Positions 30,527-38,295 of a stretch of 43,623 bases of DNA are shown here, piece after piece. How positions within the stretch are numbered: the first letter of the stretch is position 1; each line of letters begins with the position of its first letter. Below the pieces are notes generated by a model. It was not told the DNA's origin and made no database searches. It worked only from the letters and a program-made list of their open reading frames with translations. The DNA is from an uncultured Oscillospiraceae bacterium. GTDB lineage: Bacteria; Bacillota; Clostridia; Oscillospirales; Acutalibacteraceae. Where the stretch lies: the NCBI GenBank assembly GCA_900548545.1, contig URKX01000017.1:1-43623 (forward strand), given 5' to 3'. The position numbers and the translations under genes are program-made.

Positions 30527-31951
30527 TCATCCTAAAATCCCCAGCTGGGCTTTCCAGCGAAGGGCCCTGCGGACAGACTCATCGATCCGTTCCTCGGAGA
30601 TCTCCCCATTTTGGACAGCGGCCAGCACCGCCGGGTACTGGGTTTCATAGTCGGAGCAGCAAAGCAGGTCGTTGCCCGCCTTCACCGCTTGGACCGCCGC
30701 GCTGGAAGCATCGCAATACTGCCGAATGGCGTCCATCACCAAATCGTCGGTGATGACGCAGCCGGTAAACCCCAGTTCTTCCCGCAGGACTTGGTGCCAC
30801 TGGGAGGATAACGAGGCCGGGTACTGGCCGTCTACACAGGTGACGATGTTGTGGCTCACCAGCACGCACCCTGCCCCCGCCTGGATCCCTGCCTGGAAGG
30901 GCTGGAAATCCTGTTGCCGGAAAGTTTCATAGGGCCTTTCGTCTATGGCCATCCCGGTATGGGTATCCGCATTGTTGCCGTAACCGGGGAAATGCTTGAG
31001 CACGCAGCCCATGGAATTCTGACTGTAGAGGCCCACCATCTTCCGGATGTACTCCGAAGTGGTTTCCGCGTCCCTGCCCAGGGAACGGCCGTACATAAAC
31101 GCCCCCTCCTGCTGGGAGATATCGCACACCGGGGCAAAGTTCACGTTGAGGCCCAGCCCTTGGAGGGTGGCGATCTTATCCTGTTCTACAGCGGCAACCA
31201 CGTCAAGTCCTCCCATGTCGTACAGGGCACGGGGGGAATAGTAAGGTTCCTCACAAAGGTTTGGATTGGCGCTGACCCGCACCACGGTGCCCCCTTCCTC
31301 ATCCACGCCAAGGAGCAGGGGGATCTTGGAGCTGGCTTGGTAGCTTTGGAGGGTTTGCTGGACTTGCTCCCGGGTCTGCCCCTTGAAATCCCGTCCAAAC
31401 AGGATATATCCCCCAAAGTGGTACTGGGCCACGTCCGCGTCAGCCCCCTCCGCCGGCACCCGGACAAAAAACAGCTGCCCCACCTTTTCCTCCAGGGTCA
31501 TGGAAGAGAGCATCTCCTCCACCCCGGCATACTGTTCCGGCACCGAGATTTGCACTTCCCAAGCGGTGACCGTATCCCCCTGGCGGGCGGTTTCATCATA
31601 GGTGACACGGGCCAGATTCCCATTGGCACAATTTTCCGCTTGGTCCTGCCCATTCTGAGAAAAAAGCACCGTGAAGAGCGTGCCGTCCGGCAACAGCAGG
31701 TTGAACCAATCTGCTGCTGCGGCTGTGATGGTGCCCTCCACCGTCACCGGAGATGGCTGCGGTGTTGGGGTGGGGGCAGGTGTCGGGCTGGGAGCTGCCG
31801 TGGGCTGGGCCGCAGCTTCCACTGCGGAGGAACTGGGGGCCTCCGCAAGCCGGCTGCCCTCCCCTGTGCCGCCCCAGGAACACCCGGAACCCACCAGGGC
31901 AACGGCCAACAGCAGGGCCAGGCAGCCAGAAATACCAGATCGCAGTTTCAT
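30527..31951 (-). CDS. GH3 family lipoprotein (beta-N-acetylhexosaminidase-like)
   Basis: A 474-residue protein with a lipoprotein signal: hydrophobic 'LALLLAVALVGSGC' puts the lipidated Cys at 24. A Pro/Thr-rich linker ('TPAPTPTPQPSP', about 57-68) is followed by a small domain (70-140) and a GH3 N-terminal barrel (about 145-474). The barrel has 'LLLGVDEEGGTVVR', 'KHFPGYGNNADTHTG' with the Asp329-x-His331 dyad, and the nucleophile Asp402 in 'VITDDLVMDA'. The Asp-His dyad is the mark of NagZ-like N-acetylglucosaminidases, so cell-wall sugar recycling at the cell surface is likely. It lacks the C-terminal GH3 domain, as in other NagZ-type enzymes. AGAGGAG precedes the ATG. Confidence 0.92.
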   Translation of the reverse strand: MKLRSGISGCLALLLAVALVGSGCSWGGTGEGSRLAEAPSSSAVEAAAQPTAAPSPTPAPTPTPQPSPVTVEGTITAAAADWFNLLLPDGTLFTVLFSQNGQDQAENCANGNLARVTYDETARQGDTVTAWEVQISVPEQYAGVEEMLSSMTLEEKVGQLFFVRVPAEGADADVAQYHFGGYILFGRDFKGQTREQVQQTLQSYQASSKIPLLLGVDEEGGTVVRVSANPNLCEEPYYSPRALYDMGGLDVVAAVEQDKIATLQGLGLNVNFAPVCDISQQEGAFMYGRSLGRDAETTSEYIRKMVGLYSQNSMGCVLKHFPGYGNNADTHTGMAIDERPYETFRQQDFQPFQAGIQAGAGCVLVSHNIVTCVDGQYPASLSSQWHQVLREELGFTGCVITDDLVMDAIRQYCDASSAAVQAVKAGNDLLCCSDYETQYPAVLAAVQNGEISEERIDESVRRALRWKAQLGILG

Positions 31952-32015
31952 AAAAGCTCCTCTTTTAAACGCAAGTTTCTGCTGGGAGGACCGACTCCTC
32001 CCCTATTCTGGCTCC

Positions 32016-32044
32016 AGTATACCGAAGGCATAGCAAAAAAGCAA
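32016..32044 (-). promoter_or_regulatory. Promoter of the GH3 lipoprotein gene
   Basis: On the minus strand TTGCTT (32039-32044) and TATACT (32016-32021) are separated by 17 bp, about 65 bp before the start codon. Confidence 0.7.
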
Positions 32045-32104
32045 GGGCTGCGGCTCTCTGCCAAGCCAAGGCCCCCCTATCTGTCCACCTCGCCTGTCCC
32101 CATA

Positions 32105-32137
32105 AAGAAAAGGAGGAAGCCCCAACGCTTCCTCCTT
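32105..32137 (-). terminator. Terminator of ilvE
   Basis: AAGGAGGAAGC (32110-32120) is inverted as GCTTCCTCCTT (32127-32137). On the minus strand it is followed by TTTCTTTATG. Confidence 0.88.
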
Positions 32138-32157
32138 CTATCTATCAAAATGAAACC

Positions 32158-33228
32158 TTACTTGACTTCCACGGTCCAGCCAAAGGTGTCTTCCACCTTG
32201 CCGGTCTGGATGCCGGTGACAGTGTCGTACAGCTTCTGGCTCACAGGGCCGATGCCACCGCCGGAGATCTCCATGACGGTGTCCTCGAACCGGAGGGCGC
32301 CCACAGGGGAGATCACCGCCGCGGTGCCGCTGCCCCAGCACTCTTCCAGGGCACCGGTCCTAGCGGCTTCTACCAACTCATCCACAGAAATGCGGCGCTC
32401 TTCCACTTCCATGCCCCAGTGCTTGCACAGGTCGATGCAAGTGGCACGGGTGACGCCGGGCAGGATGCTGCCGTTGAGCATGGGGGTGACCACTTTGCCG
32501 TTGATTTTGAAGAAGATGTTCATGGCGCCCACTTCTTCAATGTACTTGCGCTCCACGCCGTCCAGCCACAGCACCTGGGAGTAGCCCTCGTCGTGAGCCT
32601 TCACCTGGGCAGCCAGGCTGGCCGCATAGTTGCCGCCGGTCTTAGCTTCGCCGATGCCGCCCCGGACTGCCCGGACATAGTCGTCTTCAATCCAGATCTT
32701 CACCGGGTCAAGGCCGCTTTCGTAGTAAGCGCCGGAGGGGGACAGGATGATGATGAACAGGTAGGTATCAGAAGGCCGCACGCCCAGAAAGGGGTCGGTT
32801 GCGATGACAAAGGGACGGATGTACAGGGAGGTGCCGGGCTGGGTGGGGATCCAATCCTTTTCCACGCCCACCAGGGTGGTGAGGGCATTCAGGAAGTCAT
32901 CCTCGGGGATCTCGGGGATGCACAGGCGGTCGTTGGAGTGGTTGGCGCGGGCAATATTCTTGTCAGGGCGGAACAACAGCACACGGCCGTCCTCGGTCTT
33001 ATAGGCCTTCAGGCCCTCGAACATCTCCTGCCCGTAGTGGAACACCATGGCAGAGGGCTCCAGGGTGATGGGCTGGTAAGGGACGATCTTGGGGTCGTGC
33101 CAGCCATGCTCCCGATCATAGGGCATGACGTACATATGGTCGGTAAAAATTTTACCAAAGCCCAGCTTGGACTGGTCCGCCGGCTTTTGCTTCGGGGTTT
33201 TTGTCAATTCAATTTTAATTTCCTGCAT
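32158..33228 (-). CDS. ilvE: Branched-chain amino acid aminotransferase
   Basis: IlvE transaminates the branched-chain 2-oxo acids with glutamate, using PLP (class IV fold). The 356 residues are of the longer eukaryote-like or Bacillus YwaA-type length. The PLP lysine lies in 'GEAKTGGNYAASLAAQ'. 'HYGQEMFEGLKAY' and 'EEVGAMNIFF' are family signatures. I chose the ATG at 33228 because AAAGGTG lies at the right distance; a GTG nine bases earlier is possible. It is monocistronic between its own promoter and terminator. No T-box element is visible in the short leader. Confidence 0.96.
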   Translation of the reverse strand: MQEIKIELTKTPKQKPADQSKLGFGKIFTDHMYVMPYDREHGWHDPKIVPYQPITLEPSAMVFHYGQEMFEGLKAYKTEDGRVLLFRPDKNIARANHSNDRLCIPEIPEDDFLNALTTLVGVEKDWIPTQPGTSLYIRPFVIATDPFLGVRPSDTYLFIIILSPSGAYYESGLDPVKIWIEDDYVRAVRGGIGEAKTGGNYAASLAAQVKAHDEGYSQVLWLDGVERKYIEEVGAMNIFFKINGKVVTPMLNGSILPGVTRATCIDLCKHWGMEVEERRISVDELVEAARTGALEECWGSGTAAVISPVGALRFEDTVMEISGGGIGPVSQKLYDTVTGIQTGKVEDTFGWTVEVK

Positions 33229-33291
33229 AAGTAACACCTTTCCTTTTCACAAACCGCCGGGGCTGTCACCTCATGCGGCCTCATTATTAGA

Positions 33292-33319
33292 ATTATAGCA
33301 CATACGGGGATTTTTGCAA
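33292..33319 (-). promoter_or_regulatory. Promoter of ilvE
   Basis: On the minus strand TTGCAA (33314-33319) and TATAAT (33292-33297), preceded by a TGC extension, are separated by 16 bp. Confidence 0.75.
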
Positions 33320-33418
33320 GAAGCTGGCCAAGCCTCCTGCAAAAAAGGGGATTCCCCCAAAAACTGGAATTGCTTTTTTAATTTAGCGGTTAAAATCGCC
33401 AAAGAGCCTTTCTCGCCC

Positions 33419-34120
33419 TTATCGGCAAGCACCCACAAAGGCGGAGAAGATATTCCGGCTGTTCTCATCGGAGAGCCGGGAAAACTCCGGGTGCCACTGG
33501 ACCGCCAAGGCGAACCGGTGATCCGGCAGGTACACCGCCTCCACCATGCCGTCCGGGGCAGTGGCGGCCACTTCCAGGCCCTTGCCCAAGGTCTTTACCC
33601 CCTGGTGGTGGTAGGAATTCACCCCCATTTGGGCGACGCCCACCGCACTGTACAGAGGGGTCCCCTCCCGGATGGCCACTTGATGGGCTACCTTGTCGTA
33701 AGGGGGTGTTTCATGGTGCTCCACCTCACTGGGGCATTCGGTGGGGATATCCTGGTAAAGATCGCCGCCCAACATCACGTTGAACAGCTGGATGCCCCGG
33801 CAAATGCCCAGCAGCGGCTTGCCGATTTCCAGAACCAAGGGGAACAGGCGTTTTTCCATCTCATCCCGCTGGGGGATGAACAGCCCGCATTTCTCCGTGG
33901 GGGACTGGCCATACAGGGCCGGGTCCAAGTCGTGGCCGCCGGGAAACAGGAAGCCGTCAAAGGTCTGGGCATAGCGGGCAAGGGTTTCCTCGTCTGCGGT
34001 GAGGGGCAGGATCACCGGGGAAGCGCCTGCGTCCTCCAAACCCTGGGCGTAACCGGGCAGCATCCAATAGCTTTCCAGCTTTTCATCGTAAAGGGAAACA
34101 ATGGCAATCAACGGTTTCAT
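33419..34120 (-). CDS. Class I glutamine amidotransferase-like hydrolase (PuuD type)
   Basis: A 233-residue member of the gamma-glutamyl-gamma-aminobutyrate hydrolase (peptidase C26) family. The catalytic nucleophile lies in 'LLGICRGIQLFNVMLGG' and the catalytic His-x-Glu in 'AVQWHPEFS'. 'FDGFLFPGGHDLDP' is the typical early motif. The enzyme hydrolyses gamma-glutamyl amide bonds; the true substrate is unknown, and there are no putrescine genes nearby. The ATG at 34120 has GAGGTG five bases upstream; a GTG six bases earlier is also possible. It is divergent from the esterase genes, with its own promoter. Confidence 0.94.
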   Translation of the reverse strand: MKPLIAIVSLYDEKLESYWMLPGYAQGLEDAGASPVILPLTADEETLARYAQTFDGFLFPGGHDLDPALYGQSPTEKCGLFIPQRDEMEKRLFPLVLEIGKPLLGICRGIQLFNVMLGGDLYQDIPTECPSEVEHHETPPYDKVAHQVAIREGTPLYSAVGVAQMGVNSYHHQGVKTLGKGLEVAATAPDGMVEAVYLPDHRFALAVQWHPEFSRLSDENSRNIFSAFVGACR

Positions 34121-34203
34121 AAACACACCTCATTGGATCGGATGATCGATCGGGGGGAAATGGCCCGGAAACAGGCTTCCTGGCCCCAAAAACGATTTTA
34201 CCC

Positions 34204-34233
34204 ATTGTAGCACATAACGGCAGGTTTTTGCAA
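34204..34233 (-). promoter_or_regulatory. Promoter of the amidotransferase gene
   Basis: On the minus strand TTGCAA (34228-34233) and TACAAT (34204-34209), with a TGC extension, are separated by 18 bp. Confidence 0.7.
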
Positions 34234-34265
34234 GTTCCCTCAAGAAAAGCTGCACAAAAAATCTG

Positions 34266-34294
34266 TTGCAATGCGGAAGGCAATCCCCTATAAT
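34266..34294 (+). promoter_or_regulatory. Promoter of the tandem esterase genes
   Basis: TTGCAA (34266-34271) and TATAAT (34289-34294) are separated by 17 bp, about 43 bp before the first esterase ATG. It is back-to-back with the amidotransferase promoter. Confidence 0.8.
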
Positions 34295-34336
34295 AGAGTA
34301 AAATATATAAAAAACGAGAAAAGGAAGTGCGCATTT

Positions 34337-35164
34337 ATGGCATTGATTCGCTGCGATTTCATGTCCAAATCCTTGGGGCGTCCTGTCCCCATCCAAGTGG
34401 TTCTCCCCACGGACAAAATGGTGGGCCCCGATGGGGTTCTGCCCCAAGGCCCCTTCAAGACCCTGTACCTGCTCCACGGCATTTTCGGCAATGAAACCGA
34501 CTGGGTATGCGGCACCCGGGTACAGGCCTGGGCGTTGGAACGCAACCTGGCGGTGGTGATGCCCGCTGGGGAAAACAGCTTCTACGTGGACAACCCCAAG
34601 GCCAGCCGGCTGTACGGGACTTACATTGGCAAAGAGCTGGTGGACTTTACCCGCCGCACCTTCCCCCTGTCCACCAAGCGGGAGGATACCTTCATCGGCG
34701 GCCTCTCCATGGGCGGCTTTGGGGCCATTGTCAACGGCCTGCAAAACCCGGAAACCTTCGGGGCGGTGTGCGCCCTGTCCTCCGCGCTGATTCTGGACTC
34801 CCTGCCGGAACATAAAGAGTACACAGATTTCCTCATGACCAATAAAGGGTATTACGAGTCCGTGTTCGGCGACCTGGACAAAGTGAAGGGCAGCCACATG
34901 GACTATTTCGCGCTGGCGGAAAAAGTGGCCTCCCAGCCGGTAAAACCCAAGTTCTACATGGCTTGCGGCACAGAAGACGGCCTGATCGCCCCGAACAGGA
35001 AGTTCCGGGACCACCTGCAAAACCTGGGCTTTGACCTGACCTATGAAGAGGGCCCCGGCGTACATGACTGGTACTTCTGGGACGAGTACATCCTGAAGGC
35101 CATGAAGTGGCTGCCCCTGGACGACGCCCGGCAAGGGGTCAGCTCCGGGCACATCAGCGACTGA
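34337..35164 (+). CDS. Alpha/beta hydrolase, EstA/tributyrin-esterase-like (first of tandem pair)
   Basis: A 275-residue serine esterase of the esterase-D/EstA type without a signal peptide, so probably cytoplasmic. The nucleophile is Ser124 in 'GGLSMGGFGA', the acid Asp214 in 'GTEDGLIAP' and the base His243 in 'GVHDWYFWDEY'. 'LYLLHGIFGNETDW' (43-56) carries the oxyanion-hole HG. Family members deacylate short-chain esters, including acetylated sugars. The start at 34337 is supported by AAAGGAAG upstream. The next gene encodes a paralog 22 bp downstream with the same layout, so the pair is an operon. The substrate is unknown. Confidence 0.92.
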   Translation: MALIRCDFMSKSLGRPVPIQVVLPTDKMVGPDGVLPQGPFKTLYLLHGIFGNETDWVCGTRVQAWALERNLAVVMPAGENSFYVDNPKASRLYGTYIGKELVDFTRRTFPLSTKREDTFIGGLSMGGFGAIVNGLQNPETFGAVCALSSALILDSLPEHKEYTDFLMTNKGYYESVFGDLDKVKGSHMDYFALAEKVASQPVKPKFYMACGTEDGLIAPNRKFRDHLQNLGFDLTYEEGPGVHDWYFWDEYILKAMKWLPLDDARQGVSSGHISD

Positions 35165-35186
35165 GTTTGGATAGGAGGCACAAAGG

Positions 35187-35999
35187 ATGGCACTGGTCCA
35201 CTTGAACTTTGAAAGCGAATGCCTGGGCAACAACACCGACGTTTCCATCATCCTGCCGGACAAGCCCCATGGCACCACACCGGAGAATTTTTACGCCAAC
35301 GGGAAAAAGTACCCGGTGCTCTGGCTGCTCCACGGCACCTTCGGCGACTACACCGACTGGGTGCGGAAATCCAGCATCGAGCGGTACGCAACTGCCCGGG
35401 ACCTGATTGTGGTGATGCCCAGCGGCTTGAACTCCAACTATCTCAATTGGCCGGGGTTCGGCACGGGGTACCGGGCCTGGGACTACCTATTTGACGAGTT
35501 GATGCCCCTGGTCCACAACTGGTACCCCGCTTCCAGCAAACGGGAGGACAACTACATTGCCGGGCTGTCCATGGGCGGCCGGGGCGTGTTCCAGTACGCG
35601 GCGGGCAGGCCGGAAAAATTTGCCGCGGCGGCAGTGCTTTCCTGCGCGCCCAACGATCTCCACAAGATCCAGCTGGACCCCAACGCCACCGGCGACCAAG
35701 CCGCTTTCAACCAGCGCACCCGAAACTTGATGGACAACTTCGGCGGCATGGAGGGGTACCTCCAATCCCCTGCCAACGTGTGGGACAAACTTCCGGCGCT
35801 GATTCAGGAAGGGAATCTCCCCCGGCTGTACTTCTGCAGCGGCACCGACGATTTCCTGTACCCCAACTACGTTGCCTTTAAGGAGTACGCCCAGCAGATC
35901 GGGCTTCCCGCCACTTTTGAAGAAGCCGACGGGTTTGCCCACGAATGGGCCTTCTGGGACCTGTTCATTCAAAAAGCGTTGGATTTCTTTGGCTTATAA
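35187..35999 (+). CDS. Alpha/beta hydrolase, EstA-like (second of tandem pair)
   Basis: A 270-residue paralog of the preceding esterase. Ser128 in 'AGLSMGGRGV', Asp222 (or Asp221) in 'GTDDFLYPN' and His252 in 'FAHEWAFWDLF' form the expected triad. 'LWLLHGTFGDYTDWV' matches 'LYLLHGIFGNETDW' of the first copy. The cap regions differ strongly ('NYLNWPGFGTGYRAW' and the 155-200 segment), suggesting different substrates after duplication. AGGAGG lies upstream of the ATG. A strong terminator follows at 36052-36081. Confidence 0.92.
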   Translation: MALVHLNFESECLGNNTDVSIILPDKPHGTTPENFYANGKKYPVLWLLHGTFGDYTDWVRKSSIERYATARDLIVVMPSGLNSNYLNWPGFGTGYRAWDYLFDELMPLVHNWYPASSKREDNYIAGLSMGGRGVFQYAAGRPEKFAAAAVLSCAPNDLHKIQLDPNATGDQAAFNQRTRNLMDNFGGMEGYLQSPANVWDKLPALIQEGNLPRLYFCSGTDDFLYPNYVAFKEYAQQIGLPATFEEADGFAHEWAFWDLFIQKALDFFGL

Positions 36000-36051
36000 A
36001 GGCGCCTCGTTCCTTCCCGGGTACCCGCCACAGGCAGTGTCTCAGCTTATC

Positions 36052-36081
36052 GGCCCCGCTTTGGCGGGGCCTTTTCTTTTT
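36052..36081 (+). terminator. Terminator of the esterase pair
   Basis: GGCCCCGC (36052-36059) and GCGGGGCC (36064-36071) form a perfect 8-bp stem followed by TTTTCTTTTT. Confidence 0.93.
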
Positions 36082-36127
36082 CTCCCTCATTGTGCATCAT
36101 TCCGCGGATAAATTTTTGAAAGATCCC

Positions 36128-36166
36128 TTGACAAACCGTAATTATCGTGTATATAGTATATATACA
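36128..36166 (+). promoter_or_regulatory. Promoter with overlapping palindromic operator of the GntR-ABC unit
   Basis: A consensus -35 TTGACA (36128-36133) and TATAGT (36152-36157) are separated by 18 bp. The -10 lies inside a perfect palindrome, TGTATATA-GTA-TATATACA (36148-36166). An operator over the -10 before a YtrA-subfamily GntR gene strongly suggests autorepression. Confidence 0.78.
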
Positions 36167-36249
36167 ATATTTCATCGCGAAGAAATGTTGCCGCGCCTCC
36201 TTGGGGAATGGACCGCCCCAGGGAAACGCGGCGGAAGGGATGTGTTGGT

Positions 36250-36621
36250 TTGCATATCGTCATCAGCAACCAAAGTGGGAAGCCCATTTATGAACAGATC
36301 GTGGAACAGGTAAAAGCGCTGATCATCAGCGGGGAGCTGAAAGAAGGGGACGCCCTCCCCTCCATGCGGCTGCTGGCAAAGGAACTGCGGATCAGTGTTA
36401 TCACCACAAAGCGTGCCTACGAAGAGCTGGAACGGGAAGGCTTTCTCTATTCCCAAACCGGCAAAGGCAGCTTTGTGGCAGGGAAAAACACAGAGTTTCT
36501 CAAGGAGGAACAGCTGCGGAAGGTGGAAGAGCACCTGCAACAGGCGGTGAAGGCCGCCCAGCTCTGCGGCATGGGAAAAGAGGAGCTTTTGGAAACCCTG
36601 AACCTGCTCTGGGAGGAGTAA
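36250..36621 (+). CDS. GntR family regulator, YtrA subfamily
   Basis: A 123-residue repressor-type protein with an N-terminal winged helix ('GKPIYEQIVEQVKALIISGE', 'PSMRLLAKELRISVITTKRA', 'REGFLYSQTGKGSFVAG') and a short helical C-terminus, the mark of the YtrA subfamily. Such regulators usually control the ABC transporter encoded next to them, as here. I prefer the TTG start at 36250, since family members begin near 'HIVISNQSGKPIYEQI' and GGAAGGG lies upstream. An ATG at 36208 adds 14 poorly placed residues. The palindrome over its promoter is the likely binding site. The signal is unknown; related systems respond to wall-active antibiotics. Confidence 0.9.
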   Translation: MHIVISNQSGKPIYEQIVEQVKALIISGELKEGDALPSMRLLAKELRISVITTKRAYEELEREGFLYSQTGKGSFVAGKNTEFLKEEQLRKVEEHLQQAVKAAQLCGMGKEELLETLNLLWEE

Positions 36622-36642
36622 TCTTTTGCGAAGGAGATACCT

Positions 36643-37491
36643 ATGGAAAACGCTATTGAACTGCGCGGGCTGCGCAAACACTACAAACAATTCACCCTGG
36701 ACGGTGTGAGCCTGGCCCTGCCCTTGGGGTGCATCATGGGGTTTATCGGGGAGAACGGCGCCGGCAAAAGCACCACCATCAAAGCTATGCTGGGATTGAT
36801 CCGGCCGGACAGCGGTGAGATCCGCCTGTTGGGAAAAGATCCGTCTGCCGACCGTTCCGTGATGGAAGAGGTGGGCATGGTGTTGGACTCGGGGTTCTTC
36901 CCCCCGGAAATGAACCCGAAAAAACTGGGAAAAACCCTTTCCGGGATGTACAGGAATTGGGATCCCGCCGCTTACGCCCAATATTTACAGCGGTTTGACA
37001 TCCATCCGGAGAAAAAAGTGAAGGAACTCTCCCGGGGCATGGTGATGAAACTCTCCCTGGCAGTGGCACTGTCCCACGGGGCCAGGCTTCTGCTGTTGGA
37101 CGAAGCCACCTCCGGCCTGGACCCTGTGGTGCGGGATGACATCTTGGACATACTTTACGACTTCATCCAAGATGAACGCCATAGCGTGTTTTTATCCTCC
37201 CACATTACCGGGGACTTGGAGAAGATCGCCGACTATGTCACTTTTATCCACCAGGGAAAGATACTGATGAGTGGTGAAAAGGACGCCCTTTTGGAAACCT
37301 ATGGCCTGTACAGCTGCACCCAGCAGCAGCTTTCCGAGCTGGACCCAAACGCTGTGGTCGGTTACCGGAACAGTGAATTTGGGGTGACAGCCCTAGTGAG
37401 ACGCTGCCGGACGCCAGGCGGGCTGCCTGTGGGAAACGCCACATTAGACGACATTATGCTGTACAGCATCAAGGGCAAAAAAGCCCTTTGA
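36643..37491 (+). CDS. ABC transporter ATP-binding protein
   Basis: A 282-residue ATPase. Walker A 'GENGAGKST' (about 36-44), signature 'LSRGMVMKLSLAVALSHG' (a relaxed LSxGM form common in YtrB/BcrA-like exporters), Walker B 'LLLLDEATSGLDP' and an H-loop in 'LSSHITGDLEKIAD'. A C-terminal extension of about 60 residues follows the fold. GAAGGAG precedes the ATG. It is encoded between its GntR regulator (21 bp) and the permease (16 bp), so it energises the membrane partner. Substrate unknown. Confidence 0.94.
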   Translation: MENAIELRGLRKHYKQFTLDGVSLALPLGCIMGFIGENGAGKSTTIKAMLGLIRPDSGEIRLLGKDPSADRSVMEEVGMVLDSGFFPPEMNPKKLGKTLSGMYRNWDPAAYAQYLQRFDIHPEKKVKELSRGMVMKLSLAVALSHGARLLLLDEATSGLDPVVRDDILDILYDFIQDERHSVFLSSHITGDLEKIADYVTFIHQGKILMSGEKDALLETYGLYSCTQQQLSELDPNAVVGYRNSEFGVTALVRRCRTPGGLPVGNATLDDIMLYSIKGKKAL

Positions 37492-37507
37492 GAAAGGAGA
37501 ATGCGCC

Positions 37508-38146
37508 GTGTTTGGTTTACTGTACAAAGATTTTTACACAGCCAAAAAGGAGCTGGCAATGACCAGCTGTATGGTCTTAATCTTTGTGGTGCTCAATCTG
37601 GTTATCGGCCGCGCGGAGATGCTGGGCCCCAGTATCGGGGTGCTTGTCTCGGTGGGGAGCCTGATACCCACCTACTCTATCCACTATGACAAAACCAACA
37701 ACTGGAATAAATTTGTGTGCGCCTCTCCCCTATCCAGGGCAAAAGTGGTGCTCTCTAAATATGCGGCGGGGATGCTCAGCATTGCCGTGATGAACCTGCT
37801 CATTGTGTTGGACAATACGCTGATGGGATCCCCCCTGCCAGTGTGGAGCTATCCAGTCTTTCTGTGCCTGACCATATTTCTCCAGGCGGTAATGCTCCCC
37901 GTGTGCCTAAAACTGGGACAAAACTTCGTGGTGGCGGTGTTTTTGGGCATGGTATTTTTGCCTATGGCAGCGCTGTTCGGCCTGAACCGGTTAGGGGTGT
38001 GGACAGATGAAATGATTTCAGGCGCCTTTGACTTTGTCGAGAAAAACGCGGCCCTTCTGGGCCCTCTGGCTGTGGCCCTGGTAGTGCTGCTGTATGTGGC
38101 TTCCTTTTTCCTGACACTGCACTTTTACAAAAAGATGGAATTTTAA
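37508..38146 (+). CDS. ABC-2 type permease
   Basis: A 212-residue membrane protein with about six hydrophobic segments, including 'MTSCMVLIFVVLNLVIG', 'MLGPSIGVLVSVGSLIP', 'FVVAVFLGMVFLPMAALFG' and 'LAVALVVLLYVASFFLTLHF'. The pattern 'YDKTNNWNKFVCASPLSRAK' is typical of the ABC2_membrane_5 family. The start is GTG with AAAGGAG eight to nine bases upstream. It partners the ATPase encoded just before it. A strong bidirectional terminator follows. Confidence 0.9.
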   Translation: MFGLLYKDFYTAKKELAMTSCMVLIFVVLNLVIGRAEMLGPSIGVLVSVGSLIPTYSIHYDKTNNWNKFVCASPLSRAKVVLSKYAAGMLSIAVMNLLIVLDNTLMGSPLPVWSYPVFLCLTIFLQAVMLPVCLKLGQNFVVAVFLGMVFLPMAALFGLNRLGVWTDEMISGAFDFVEKNAALLGPLAVALVVLLYVASFFLTLHFYKKMEF

Positions 38147-38173
38147 CGGGCGGCGGACCCGTTCACTGCCAAC

Positions 38174-38216
38174 CTAAAAAAAGCTCCCGCCCCGGGACAG
38201 GGGAGGGAGCTTTTTG
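38174..38216. terminator. Bidirectional terminator between the ABC permease and the MATE gene
   Basis: AAAAGCTCCC (38179-38188) is inverted as GGGAGCTTTT (38205-38214), with T-runs on both strands. Confidence 0.9.
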
Positions 38217-38295
38217 CGCAGGTTCTTCATCTTCAGGGGATAAAGCTGCAAGGCATTGGGTCAACAGAAGGCTGCATCCCCCAAAAGATTTTCCA

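Noticed and set aside
30851..32584. Plus-strand open frame across the GH3 gene and the end of ilvE
   Set aside because: Antisense to two recognised genes and crossing their terminator and promoter region.
33229..33290. T-box leader for ilvE
   Set aside because: The leader is only about 60 bases and lacks the T-box sequence and a terminator.
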